From Belnapia sp. F-4-1 (GTDB lineage Bacteria > Pseudomonadota > Alphaproteobacteria > Acetobacterales > Acetobacteraceae), in assembly GCF_000802185.1 (NCBI RefSeq), contig NZ_KN676113.1, positions 1,632,819 through 1,696,818 on the forward strand: a stretch of 64,000 bases of DNA, in the 5' to 3' direction. Numbering within the stretch: position 1 is the stretch's first letter; the number at the start of each line of letters is the position of its first letter. Below the pieces are notes generated by a model. That model was not told the origin of the DNA, made no database searches, and saw only the letters and a list, made by a program, of their open reading frames with translations. A program made the translations under genes and the position numbers. This document shows, in pieces, positions 1 to 9,696 of the stretch.

Positions 1-84
1 GGCGACCTCGACGAGTTCATGGCGGCGGCGCTGGCGGCGCGCGTGGGCGCGACACGGTCGGAGGCGTCGGCGGCGGCAAGGTAG
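1..84 (+). CDS. 3' end of an unidentified CDS (partial)
   Basis: Frame 1 is open from the first base to a TAG at 82-84 and encodes 27 residues starting GDLDEFMAAALAARV. The piece is Ala/Arg-rich and too short to assign to a family. Support for it being real is positional: its stop and the stop of the convergent NHL-repeat gene flank a two-hairpin repeat, as expected for the end of two converging genes. Nothing about its function can be said. Confidence 0.45.
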   Translation, partial: GDLDEFMAAALAARVGATRSEASAAAR

Positions 85-90
85 GGTTGA

Positions 91-151
91 GGAGGGCGCT
101 GCCCTCCCCGAGCTCCTCCCGCCATGGGCCGAAGGGTCTCTGGACCCTTCG
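91..151 (-). repeat. Two-hairpin intergenic repeat, copy A
   Basis: Read on the minus strand it begins 2 bases after the stop of the NHL-repeat gene. The first hairpin is a 9-bp stem CGAAGGGTC/GACCCTTCG (130-138 with 143-151). The linker GGCGGGAGGAGCT follows, then a second hairpin with a 7-bp stem GGAGGGC/GCCCTCC (91-97 with 101-107). It fills the gap between two convergent genes. It resembles copies B (32635), C (50057) and D (29042). A role in termination or mRNA 3'-end protection is inferred. Confidence 0.7.
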
Positions 152-153
152 AG

Positions 154-999
154 TTAGATCGGGACCAAGCGGGTCAAGCGGTTGGGGTTCTGCTCGCTCT
201 GGTAGATCACGCCGCTGCGGGGTTCCCACCACATGCCATGCGCCCCGTTCAGCACGGGGCGGCAACGGCCGATCAACCTTCCCTCGCGGTTGAACTGGCT
301 GAGGCGGGGGGTCTGGTCCGTCACGTAGAAGCTGCCATCCGGGCCGCCATGCACGTCCATCGGCTTGTGCAGGTCGCGCACGTCGAGCAGATGCACGCCC
401 TCGGGGGTGAAGACCTGGACGCGGTTGTTCTCCCGGTCCGCCACCAGCACCCGGCCATCCCCCAGTACCCAGACGGAATGTGGCGTGGTGAACTCGCCAC
501 CGCGCTGGCCGGGCCGGCCCCAGGCGCCGAGCGGGGTGCCGTCCGCGGCAAAGCGATGGACGAGCGAATTCCCGTAGCCATCGGCGACATAGCTGCTGCC
601 GTCGCGGGCGAAGGCGATGTCGCAGGGGGCGTTGAAAGGCTCGCCCGGTGCGTGGCGCTTGCCGAGGGCACCGAGCCGACGGCCCTCGGCCGAGAAGATG
701 ATGACCTCATGCGCGTCGCGGTCGACGACGAAGACGCGGCCATCGGGGTGGACGGAAACCATGTGCCCGTCCGCCACCTCGCCGGCGCCCCAGGCGCCGA
801 TGCGCCGGCCCTCCGGTGAGAGGACGATGATCGCCGGCGCCGCCGGGTCCACATAGGGGTCCGTGCGGTATTGGACGAGGACGTTGCCGGCGGCGTCGCA
901 GGCGACGTCGCTGATGCGGCCGGGGCCCTCCGGCAGGTCGCCCCAGGGGCGCTCGATGCGGTAGCGCCGCTCGCCAAGGGCGACGATGAGCGGCGTCAT
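154..999 (-). CDS. NHL-repeat beta-propeller protein
   Basis: This 281-residue protein consists of repeated NHL/SMP-30-like blades, with recurring units such as DGRVFVVDRDAHEVIIFS, DGSSYVADGYGNSLVHRF and DGRVLVADRENNRVQVF. Proteins of this type are often named peptidyl-alpha-hydroxyglycine alpha-amidating lyase family, but no reaction can be asserted here. The start ATG (999-997) overlaps the stop of the allantoinase gene by ATGA, so it is the third gene of the allA-puuE operon and probably connected with ureide metabolism. No signal peptide is evident. The stop is followed at once by repeat copy A. Confidence 0.75.
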   Translation of the reverse strand: MTPLIVALGERRYRIERPWGDLPEGPGRISDVACDAAGNVLVQYRTDPYVDPAAPAIIVLSPEGRRIGAWGAGEVADGHMVSVHPDGRVFVVDRDAHEVIIFSAEGRRLGALGKRHAPGEPFNAPCDIAFARDGSSYVADGYGNSLVHRFAADGTPLGAWGRPGQRGGEFTTPHSVWVLGDGRVLVADRENNRVQVFTPEGVHLLDVRDLHKPMDVHGGPDGSFYVTDQTPRLSQFNREGRLIGRCRPVLNGAHGMWWEPRSGVIYQSEQNPNRLTRLVPI

Positions 1000-1922
1000 T
1001 CGTTCAGGCCCCGGCCGGGATAGGGGTGGGTGGCGGCCCAGTGGCGGGCGATGTCGAGGCGGCGGGTGATCCAGACATCCTTCTGCTGCAGCATGTGGTC
1101 GAGCACGCGCTGCAGGCCCATGGCGCGGGCGGGGTGGCCGATCAGGCGCTGGTGCAGGCCGACGGACATCATCTTCGGCCGGCCGGCGCGGCCTTCGGCG
1201 AGCAGCATGTCGAAGGCGTCGCGGATATAGGAGAACCACTGGTCGCTGGTGCCCATCCAGCCGGAATACTTGCCGTCGTTGTTGGTCAGCGAATAGGGCA
1301 CGACGAGCTGCGGCTTGCCCTCGACGGTCAGCCAGAAGGGCAGCTCCTCGCCATAGTAGTCGCTGTCGTAGAGGAAGCCGCCATGCTCGACGACGAGGCG
1401 GCGGGTGTTCTCGCTCGGTCCGTAGCGGCAGTACCAGCCGGCGGGCTTCTCGCCCGTGGTGCGCTCGATGCTGGCGACGGCGCGGGCGATGTGGTCGCGC
1501 TCCTCCGCTTCCGACAGCTCGAAATGCTTCACCCAGCGCCAGCCATGGCTGCAGACGTCGTAGCCGGCGGCGCGGATGGCGGCGCAGGCCTCGGGATTCT
1601 GCTCGAGCGCCAGGCCGCAGCCGAAGATGGTCAGCGGCAGGCCGCGCTCCTGGAACAGCCGCGTCAGCCGCCAGAAGCCGACGCGGCTGCCATATTCGAA
1701 CATGCCCTCGGCGGCGAGGTCGCGGCCCTTGGTCACCTGGCGCGCGGCGCCGGCCTCGGTCAGGCCCGTCTCGGTGTAGCCGTCCCCCAGGGCGATGGAG
1801 GGCTCGGAGCCTTCCTCGTAATTGATGACGAAGTTGACGGCGAGCTTGGTGCCGCCCGGCCATTGCGGGTCGGGCGGGTTGGCACCGTAGCCGGTGAAGT
1901 CGCGCCGGACCTCGTAGGCCAT
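996..1922 (-). CDS. puuE: Polysaccharide-deacetylase-type allantoinase (PuuE)
   Basis: The 308-residue protein belongs to the NodB/polysaccharide deacetylase superfamily. It has the features of the PuuE group: an early RDFTGYGANPPDPQWPGG stretch, NFVINYEEGSEPS, CSHGWRW and YDSDYYGEELP. Family knowledge: PuuE hydrolyses allantoin to allantoate, the step feeding ureidoglycolate formation. Its start overlaps the allA stop (TGATG), and its own stop overlaps the NHL gene start. The neighbouring ureidoglycolate lyase and the divergent urease operon support the allantoin assignment over peptidoglycan deacetylation. Confidence 0.85.
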   Translation of the reverse strand: MAYEVRRDFTGYGANPPDPQWPGGTKLAVNFVINYEEGSEPSIALGDGYTETGLTEAGAARQVTKGRDLAAEGMFEYGSRVGFWRLTRLFQERGLPLTIFGCGLALEQNPEACAAIRAAGYDVCSHGWRWVKHFELSEAEERDHIARAVASIERTTGEKPAGWYCRYGPSENTRRLVVEHGGFLYDSDYYGEELPFWLTVEGKPQLVVPYSLTNNDGKYSGWMGTSDQWFSYIRDAFDMLLAEGRAGRPKMMSVGLHQRLIGHPARAMGLQRVLDHMLQQKDVWITRRLDIARHWAATHPYPGRGLNE

Positions 1923-2395
1923 CAGGGCAGCTCCACGGTGAATTCGGGAACCTCGACGAATTCCTCGTCGCCCTTGGAGCCGTCGCGCCACATGGTGATG
2001 ACGAAGCGGGCCGGCGCGTCGAGCACGGTGAAGGGGTGGTGCCAGACATTGGCGCCGAAGGTAACGCCCTGCATCGGCCCGGCGAGAAAGGCGCGGGCGC
2101 GGGCCATGTCGGGGCCGCCGGACTTGTCGTGCGGGGCGACGATGACGAGCCAGCGCCCGGCCTGCTGCGGGATGAAGCTCTGCGAGGAGTACTCGTGCCG
2201 CTCCATCTTCGTGGAGCGCAGCGGCATCGTGGCGGGCTTGTCCTTCACCGTCAGCGACAGGCTCGGCCGGGCATGCGGGCGGAGATTGGCCAGCGCATCC
2301 TCGAAATAGGTGCGGCCCGCGATGCTCGGGCATTCGATCACCTCGCCGAAGGCCAGGAAGGCGGCGGAGGTCAGGGGTTCGGCCCGCAGGATCAT
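1922..2395 (-). CDS. allA: Ureidoglycolate lyase
   Basis: This 157-residue protein matches AllA in length and sequence. It starts MILRAEPLTSAAFLAFGEVI and contains the segments IAGRTYFEDALA and GVTFGANVWHHPFTVLD, which includes the cupin metal-site histidines. It splits ureidoglycolate into glyoxylate and urea. The start at 2395 is preferred because the family begins with this motif; an upstream in-frame ATG at 2428 would add only 11 residues. It is the first gene of the allA-puuE-NHL operon and is divergent from ureD across a gap of about 107 bp that should hold both promoters. Confidence 0.88.
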   Translation of the reverse strand: MILRAEPLTSAAFLAFGEVIECPSIAGRTYFEDALANLRPHARPSLSLTVKDKPATMPLRSTKMERHEYSSQSFIPQQAGRWLVIVAPHDKSGGPDMARARAFLAGPMQGVTFGANVWHHPFTVLDAPARFVITMWRDGSKGDEEFVEVPEFTVELP

Positions 2396-2502
2396 CAATC
2401 GGCACCTGTGCTTGGTCGCGCTCAGCATGTCCGCACGGAGCGTGGAACGGAAGGGGGTTCCAGCGCTTGCGCCCGGGCGCCGGCATGCCATGCTCCGCCG
2501 CA

Positions 2503-3333
2503 ATGCCGCGCGACGCCCCTGCCCCGCCCTTCCGCCACCAGCGGGCCGATGGCGCCTTCGAGCTGGGCTTCGCGCCCTCGCCGCGGGGGACGGTGCTGCG
2601 GCACCTCTTCCAGCAGGCGCCGCTGCGGGTACTCTTCCCCGACCCGGAGCCGGGCGAGCCGCCGACGGCCGCGCTGCTGAACTGCGCCGGCGGGCTGGCG
2701 GGGGGCGACGCGCTGCGGCAGTCGGTGCGGCTGGAGCCGGGGGCGCGGGCGACGCTCTGCACCGCGGCGGCGGAGAAGATCTACCGCAGCCTCGGGCCGG
2801 AGGCGCGGATCGGGACGCATCTCTCGCTCGGCGCGGAGGCAGTGCTGGAATGGCTGCCGCAGGAGACCATCCTCTTCGACGGGGCGAGGATGGCGCGGCG
2901 GATGGAGGTGGAGCTGGCCGAGGGCGCGCGGCTGCTGGCGGTGGAGATGCTGGTTTTCGGCCGCGCGGCGGCGGGAGAGCGGATGCGGACCGGCTCCGTC
3001 CTCGATTCCTGGCGGCTGCGCGGGCCAGGGGGGCTGCTCTGGGCCGATGCGCTCGCCTTCGACGACCCGGCATCGGCCCTTGATGCGCCCTTCGGCTTCG
3101 GCGGGGCGGGGGCGACGGCGATGCTGTTGCTGGCGGCGCCCGAGGCGGAGGCGATGCGCGACCGGCTGCGCGAGGCGGACGCGGCCGCCACCCTGCCGCG
3201 GCCCGGCCTGCTGCTGGCGCGCTGGCTTGGTGGCGCGAGCACGGTGCGGCGCGCGGTGGGGGCGGCGATTGCGGCCGTGCGCGGTGCGGCGCTCGGGCGG
3301 CCGGCGCGGCTGCCTCGGCTGTGGACGACATAG
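2503..3333 (+). CDS. ureD: Urease accessory protein UreD
   Basis: UreD is the scaffold chaperone that binds apo-urease and recruits UreF and UreG for nickel loading. The 276-residue product has the typical early HQRADGAFELGFAP, the LLNCAGGLAGGD motif and YRSLGPEARIGTHLSLG. Start choice is uncertain: ATGs at 2485 and 2503 and a TTG at 2467 are in frame and none has a clear Shine-Dalgarno sequence. It heads the urease operon, 42 bp before ureA. Confidence 0.9.
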   Translation: MPRDAPAPPFRHQRADGAFELGFAPSPRGTVLRHLFQQAPLRVLFPDPEPGEPPTAALLNCAGGLAGGDALRQSVRLEPGARATLCTAAAEKIYRSLGPEARIGTHLSLGAEAVLEWLPQETILFDGARMARRMEVELAEGARLLAVEMLVFGRAAAGERMRTGSVLDSWRLRGPGGLLWADALAFDDPASALDAPFGFGGAGATAMLLLAAPEAEAMRDRLREADAAATLPRPGLLLARWLGGASTVRRAVGAAIAAVRGAALGRPARLPRLWTT

Positions 3334-3375
3334 GGCAAGCGGGGCCATGATCGCCCTGCCACCGATGAGGCCCGC

Positions 3376-3678
3376 ATGAACCTGACGCCACGCGAGAAGG
3401 ACAAGCTGCTGATCGCCATGGCCGCGCAGGTGGCCCGGCGCCGGTTGGAGCGGGGCGTGAAGCTCAACCACCCGGAGGCGGTAGCCCTCATCACCGACTA
3501 TGTGGTGGAGGGCGCACGGGACGGGCGCAGCGTCGCCGAGCTGATGCGCGACGGCGCCACGGTGCTGACGCGGGAGCAGGTGATGGAAGGGATCGCCGAG
3601 ATGATCCATGAGATCCAGGTGGAGGCGACCTTTCCGGATGGGACCAAGCTCGTCACCGTGCATGAGCCCATTCGATGA
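3376..3678 (+). CDS. ureA: Urease gamma subunit
   Basis: At 100 residues it has the normal length of UreA. It starts [20 protein letters not shown] and contains [24 protein letters not shown], both diagnostic. UreA, UreB and UreC form the cytoplasmic nickel enzyme that hydrolyses urea to ammonia and carbamate. GAGG about 6 bases before the ATG can serve as a ribosome site. The stop overlaps the ureB start by 4 bases (ATGA). Confidence 0.97.
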   Translation: MNLTPREKDKLLIAMAAQVARRRLERGVKLNHPEAVALITDYVVEGARDGRSVAELMRDGATVLTREQVMEGIAEMIHEIQVEATFPDGTKLVTVHEPIR

Positions 3679-3979
3679 TCCCCGGCGAGCTGCTCCCCGC
3701 CGCAGGCGAGATCGAACTGAATGTCGGCGCCGACAGCGTCGAGATCGAGGTCGGCAATGCGGGTGACCGGCCGATCCAGGTCGGCAGCCACTACCATTTC
3801 GCCGAAACCAATCCGGCGCTGACCTTCGACCGCGCACAAGCGCGCGGGCGGCGGCTCGACATCCCGGCGGGGACGGCGGTGCGGTTCGAGCCGGGGCAGA
3901 GCCGCAGCGTCCGGCTGATCCCCTTCGGCGGCAAGCGGCTGGTGCATGGGTTCCGCGGCGAGACGGAAGGGCAGGTCTG

Positions 3980-3980
<1 letters not shown>
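3675..3980 (+). CDS. ureB: Urease beta subunit
   Basis: The 101-residue product carries the UreB signatures [34 protein letters not shown] and [15 protein letters not shown] near the middle, then [15 protein letters not shown]. It is encoded separately from ureA, which is the usual bacterial three-subunit arrangement. Its stop overlaps the ureC start by one base. Confidence 0.97.
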
Positions 3981-5691
<1,711 letters not shown>

Positions 5692-5692
<1 letters not shown>

Positions 5693-6195
5693 TGAGCGGC
5701 GATCTTCCCCGCGCCACCCAGGTGCTGCCGGCCGGCGGATGGGTGGAGCGCACGGCGCGCCATGTGGTGACGCTCGACTTCGACGACCGCTTCCGGCGCC
5801 GCAAGCGCTACGTGGCGGAGGATGGCTTCGCCTTCCTGCTCGATCTGGAGGAGGCGGTGGCGCTGCGCCAGGGCGATGGGCTGCTGCTGGATGGGGGCGG
5901 CGTCATCCTCATCCGTGCCGCGCCGGAGCCGCTGGTGGAGGTGCGGGCGGAGAATGCGGGGCGGCTGATGCGGCTGGCCTGGCATCTCGGCAACCGGCAC
6001 CTGCCGACGGAGATCCAGCCGGAGCGGCTGCTGATCCGTGATGACCATGTGATCGTCGCCATGCTGCGCGGGTTGGGCGCGGAGCTGCGTAAGGTGGAGG
6101 AGCCGTTCAACCCCGAAGGCGGCGCCTATGGCGAGCACAATAGGCAGCCGGGGCATCACCACCATCACCATGACGGCCATGACCATCACCACTGA
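5692..6195 (+). CDS. ureE: Urease nickel metallochaperone UreE
   Basis: UreE delivers nickel to the UreDFG-apourease complex. This 167-residue protein has the peptide-binding N-terminal domain, then the metal-binding domain with LAWHLGNRHLPTEI and MLRGLGAELRKVEEPFNPEGGAYG. It ends in a histidine-rich tail ([14 protein letters not shown]), as in UreE proteins that store extra nickel. The DNA encoding the tail overlaps the ureF start region. It begins one base inside ureC. Confidence 0.95.
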
Positions 6196-6865
6196 GGGCG
6201 CGGCGCTCTACCGGCTGCTGGCTTGGCTGTCGCCGGCCTATCCGGTGGGGGCCTACACCTATAGCCACGGGCTGGAGACGGCGGTGGAGGATGGCACGGT
6301 GCGGGACCGCGCGGCGCTGGTCGAGTATGTCCGCAGCGTGTTGCTGGCCGGCGCCGGGCGCGTCGATGGGGCGCTGCTGGTCGCGGCCTGGCGCGCGGTG
6401 GAGGATGAGGCGGCGCTGGACGAGGTCGCCGCGTTGGCGGAGGCCTGGCGCGGCTCGGCGGAACTCGCCTTGGAGAGCATGGCGCAGGGCACGGCCTTCA
6501 CCGGCGTGACGCAATCGGCCTGGCCGGAGGCGCGCTTTGCGGCATTCGCGGCACGGCATCCGCGGCGGCTGGCGCACCCCGTCGCCTTCGGGGCGGCGGC
6601 GGCGTTCCATGGGCTGCCGCTGCGGCCTTCGCTCGCCGGATGGCTGGCGGCGTTCGCGGCGAACCTCGTCTCGGCCGGGGTGCGGCTGGTGCCGCTCGGG
6701 CAGACGGACGGGCAGGTTGCGACCGCCGCCCTGCATCCCGTCGTCGAGCAGGCGGCGGATGCGGCGCTGGCCGCCGACCTCGATACGCTGGGCACGGCGG
6801 CGCCGGTGCTCGACCTTTTCTCCATGCGTCACGAGACGCAGTACACGAGGCTCTTCCGCTCATGA
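6179..6865 (+). CDS. ureF: Urease accessory protein UreF
   Basis: UreF works with UreD and UreG in GTP-dependent nickel insertion. The family core begins [25 protein letters not shown] and ends with the conserved [13 protein letters not shown], giving 228 residues from the ATG at 6179. Other in-frame ATGs at 6170 and 6128 lie inside the ureE His-tail sequence and would add only low-information residues. The stop overlaps the ureG start (ATGA). Confidence 0.93.
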   Translation: MTITTEGAALYRLLAWLSPAYPVGAYTYSHGLETAVEDGTVRDRAALVEYVRSVLLAGAGRVDGALLVAAWRAVEDEAALDEVAALAEAWRGSAELALESMAQGTAFTGVTQSAWPEARFAAFAARHPRRLAHPVAFGAAAAFHGLPLRPSLAGWLAAFAANLVSAGVRLVPLGQTDGQVATAALHPVVEQAADAALAADLDTLGTAAPVLDLFSMRHETQYTRLFRS

Positions 6866-7485
6866 GCAACGGACCCTTCCGCGTCGGCATCGGCGGCCCC
6901 GTGGGCTCGGGCAAGACGGCGCTGACGGAGCGGCTCTGCCGCCACCTGCGCGAGACGCACGACATCGCCGTCATCACCAACGACATCTACACCAAGGAGG
7001 ACGCGGAATTCCTGACGCGCGCCGGGGCGCTCGATCCCTCCCGCATCGCCGGCGTCGAGACGGGCGGCTGCCCGCATACCGCGATCCGCGAGGATGCCAG
7101 CATCAACCTCGCCGCGGTGCACGACATGGTGGAGCGCTTCCCCAAGCTCGAGGTGCTGTTCATCGAGAGCGGCGGCGACAACCTGGCCGCGACCTTCAGC
7201 CCGGAGCTGGCGGACCTGACGATCTACGTCATCGACGTCTCGGCCGGGGACAAGATCCCGCGCAAGGGCGGGCCCGGCATCACCCGCTCCGACATGCTGG
7301 TGATCAACAAGATCGACCTCGCGCCGCTGGTCGGGGCCGATCTCTCCGTCATGGACCGCGACGCGCGGCGGATGCGCGGGCAGCGGCCCTTCATCTTCAC
7401 CAACCTCAAGGAGGATCTCGGCGTGGCCGAGATCGCCGACTTCATCCTCACCCAGGGCGGGATTGCCCCGCGAAAGGCTGCCTGA
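6862..7485 (+). CDS. ureG: Urease accessory GTPase UreG
   Basis: The 207-residue SIMIBI GTPase hydrolyses GTP to drive nickel insertion. It shows the P-loop [11 protein letters not shown] (about residues 10-20), [15 protein letters not shown], the metal-binding CPH motif in [31 protein letters not shown], and the guanine-specificity [13 protein letters not shown]. No N-terminal His-rich extension is present; that role falls to UreE. It overlaps ureF and hupE at both ends. Confidence 0.97.
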   Translation: MSNGPFRVGIGGPVGSGKTALTERLCRHLRETHDIAVITNDIYTKEDAEFLTRAGALDPSRIAGVETGGCPHTAIREDASINLAAVHDMVERFPKLEVLFIESGGDNLAATFSPELADLTIYVIDVSAGDKIPRKGGPGITRSDMLVINKIDLAPLVGADLSVMDRDARRMRGQRPFIFTNLKEDLGVAEIADFILTQGGIAPRKAA

Positions 7486-8042
7486 TGAACCCGATCCCCT
7501 TCCTCGCCGCCGCGCTGCTGCTGCCGGCCACCGCCTTCGCCCATCCGGGCACGGCGCTGGACCATGGGCTGGCCGCCGGCTTCCTCCATCCCCTCTCCGG
7601 GGCGGACCATCTTCTGGCCATGGTGATGGTCGGGCTCTGGGCCGGGCTGCTCGGCGGGCGGGCGCGCTGGGCGCTGCCGGGCGGCTTCCTCGCCGGCATG
7701 GCGGGCGGGGCGCTGATGGGCTTCGCGGGCGTGGCGCTGCCGGGGGTGGAGGCGGGCATCCTCGCTTCCGTCATCGTGCTCGGCGCGCTGGCGGGGCTGG
7801 CGCTGCGGCTGCCGATGGCGCTCGGCATGGTGTTGGCGGCGGGCTTCGGCCTGCTGCACGGCCATGCGCATGGGACGGAGATGCTGGCCGGGCCGGCCTT
7901 CCTCGGCATGTTGGCGGGCACGGCGCTGCTGCATGGGGCAGGGCTGGCGCTGGCGAGTTCCGTCGCCCCCTGGGCCCGCCGGGCCGCACAGGCGGCGGGC
8001 GGTGCGGCGGTGCTGGGCGGCGTAGTGCTGGCGCTCGTCTGA
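7485..8042 (+). CDS. HupE/UreJ family nickel permease
   Basis: The 185-residue membrane protein starts with a cleavable-looking leader (AALLLPATAFA) followed by the HupE hallmark HPGTALDHGLAAGFLHPLSG and ADHLLAMV. About six hydrophobic helices follow, and a histidine-rich LLHGHAHGTEML motif lies near the middle. HupE/UreJ proteins import nickel. Placement as the last gene of the urease operon, one base inside ureG, fits nickel supply to urease. A short CCGGCA/TGCCGG inverted repeat (8048-8062) follows the stop, without a T-tract. Confidence 0.9.
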   Translation: MNPIPFLAAALLLPATAFAHPGTALDHGLAAGFLHPLSGADHLLAMVMVGLWAGLLGGRARWALPGGFLAGMAGGALMGFAGVALPGVEAGILASVIVLGALAGLALRLPMALGMVLAAGFGLLHGHAHGTEMLAGPAFLGMLAGTALLHGAGLALASSVAPWARRAAQAAGGAAVLGGVVLALV

Positions 8043-8099
8043 CGACACCGGCAGCTTGCCGGCCCCTGGCCCCCGCGCTGGCCTGTGGCAGGCGACGCG

Positions 8100-8470
8100 C
8101 AGCAGAGTCCAGGCAGCGGCGACAACGCCGCTGGTACTGGGCCAAACCTCACACGCCCGCGCTCCCGCCGCCCGATACTTGACGGTGGAGACGGAAGAGG
8201 TTGGCGATCTGGTCGTCGGGGGACAAGAAAGCGCTGTGCCTGCCGAGACGGCTTGAGGCGCCTCATTGGCCGCCCGCAGCTCGGAGGCTTGTCCAGGACC
8301 ATGACACGGGGTGTCTTCGCATTGGCCCCGTGCCGGCAGGTCGAGCATCATCCCGGCCTGGTTCGCACCACGCCAGGGCCGGTGCTTTACCCCAGCAAGT
8401 TGGAGTGCGACCGCGTCGGGTGCCAATGGCCTCCGGCGGGGAGCAGCCTTCACCGGATCCAGCCGGCGAA
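8100..8470 (-). pseudogene. Decayed IS6-family transposase remnant
   Basis: No intact frame exists here, but pieces of an IS6-type DDE transposase occur in the correct order in different minus-strand frames. They are PDAVALQLAGVKHRPWRG and NQAGMMLDL, then KTPRVMVLDKPPSCG, then RPMRRLKPSRQAQRFL, then DDQIANLFRLHR, then YRAAGARACEVW. In intact members the last four correspond to the region after the first Asp, the RRRERxMxRFKSxxxAQRFL block, HDQIANLF and the C-terminal YRxARxxAFxxW. At least three frameshifts and an internal deletion separate them. No terminal repeats were found. Confidence 0.65.
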
Positions 8471-8604
8471 GGCCTGGTCGAGCCTGAGCGCCCGGGGCCG
8501 GAGGGTTTCCATGGCTGACGGCCATGCCCGCCGGCCGGGCGTTGGTGCCACGCTCATCGGCATGGCGATGCCCGGACCGCCGGCCATCCGCCTGGGCTGA
8601 GACC

Positions 8605-9105
8605 CTACCGGCTTGCGCCGGAGCCGCTGCCCATGCGGGTCGCCAATGCGCCGATCGCCGTGGCCGCGTCGCCCAGCGCGTTCGCCACCTGCTGCTGGTC
8701 AGGGCGTTCGCCCTGCAGGGATTGCTGCACCTGCTCCAGCTTCTGCCGCGCCTCGCGCCAGTCCTGCTGCCCCTGGACCTGCTGCGGCAACTCCCGGATC
8801 GTCCGCAGCCCGGCCTCCACCGTGCTGCGCGCCTGCGGGAAATTCGGCTGCTGGCCGCCCGACACCTCGCTCCGCGTCTGCTGCAGCGCCTGCTCCACCG
8901 TCCGCAGCCGGCCGACCACCTCGGGCTCCGCGCTGCCAGGCTGCTGGGCTGGCGCGAGGGTGGGCGGCGTTTGGCTGGTCTGGGCCTGGGCCGCGGCCAT
9001 CATGCCGAGGGCCAGCATCGCCGCCGCTCCCGCCAGCAGCAGGACCCGCCGAAGGTCCTCCTGGGCCGTAGCCACCTTGGACCTGTGGTGAGGCATTCCC
9101 TGCAT
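8605..9105 (-). CDS. Exported or membrane-anchored helical protein of unknown function
   Basis: The 166-residue product has an N-terminal hydrophobic segment (about residues 22-42, LLLAGAAAMLALGMMAAAQA) acting as a signal peptide or anchor. A Gln/Pro-rich linker follows, then a helical domain (about 60-160) with heptad-like Gln/Leu/Val spacing such as QKLEQVQQSLQGERPDQQQV. No enzyme motif is visible. The ATG at 9105 is chosen because AAAGGAAA lies at proper spacing upstream. I do not recognise the family; a periplasmic coiled-coil role is only inferred. Confidence 0.6.
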   Translation of the reverse strand: MQGMPHHRSKVATAQEDLRRVLLLAGAAAMLALGMMAAAQAQTSQTPPTLAPAQQPGSAEPEVVGRLRTVEQALQQTRSEVSGGQQPNFPQARSTVEAGLRTIRELPQQVQGQQDWREARQKLEQVQQSLQGERPDQQQVANALGDAATAIGALATRMGSGSGASR

Positions 9106-9209
9106 CGCTCGTTTCCTTTGACGCCGCCGGCCTACGGGCCGGCTTGTGACCGGAGGGGAGCGCCACAGCCACATGCCCGGTTCCATGGCAGCCCGCGCCG
9201 GGCCCTGTC

Positions 9210-9659
9210 TCAGGGTCCAGCTCGTCCTGGCCGGCCCGGCTCTCCCAGCAGGTGCAGCACCAATTCCCGCCGGTGCGGCCGTGTTCGGTGCTCGTAGAGG
9301 AAGATGCCCTGCCAAGTGCCGAGCACCGGCGCCCCCTCCGCCACCGGGATGCTGAGCTGCGTCTGCGTCAGCATCGCGCGGATATGCGCCGGCATGTCGT
9401 CCGGCCCTTCCTCCTCGTGCCGGTAGCGCCCGTCGCCGCCCTCCGGCACCAGCCGGGCGAGGAACGCCTCGAGGTCCGTCCGCACCTCCGGCGAGGCATT
9501 CTCCTGCACGACCAGCGAGGCGGAGGTGTGCCGGCACCAGACCGTCAGCAGCCCCGTTACGAAGCCCTGCTCCGCCACCCAGCGCCGCACCGGCCCGGTG
9601 ACCTCGGCGAGGCCCCGGCCCCGTGTCGCAACCTCCATGGTGTGGATGCGCTGTTCCAT
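9210..9659 (-). CDS. YjbQ family protein (UPF0047)
   Basis: This 149-residue protein carries the YjbQ/UPF0047 signature: VWCRHTSASLVVQENASPEV, then an acidic YRHEEEGPDDMPAHIRAML and LGTWQGIFLYEHR. Conserved His, Glu and Asp residues cluster in these motifs. Family members have been linked to weak thiamine phosphate synthase activity, but the physiological role is unsettled. Its start is divergent from the sensor kinase gene with only 37 bp between them. GGAGAGG precedes the ATG. Confidence 0.85.
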   Translation of the reverse strand: MEQRIHTMEVATRGRGLAEVTGPVRRWVAEQGFVTGLLTVWCRHTSASLVVQENASPEVRTDLEAFLARLVPEGGDGRYRHEEEGPDDMPAHIRAMLTQTQLSIPVAEGAPVLGTWQGIFLYEHRTRPHRRELVLHLLGEPGRPGRAGP

Positions 9660-9696
9660 GCCCCTCTCCCGCCTCAAACCGCTGTAGAATGGCCCC

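Noticed and set aside
8048-8062. Terminator of the urease operon (CCGGCA/TGCCGG)
   Set aside because: The stem is only 6 bp and is followed by C residues rather than T, so it is mentioned under hupE but not called.
8085-8600. Plus-strand coding frame in the gap after hupE
   Set aside because: The translation is low-complexity with no ribosome site. The minus-strand transposase fragments explain much of the region.
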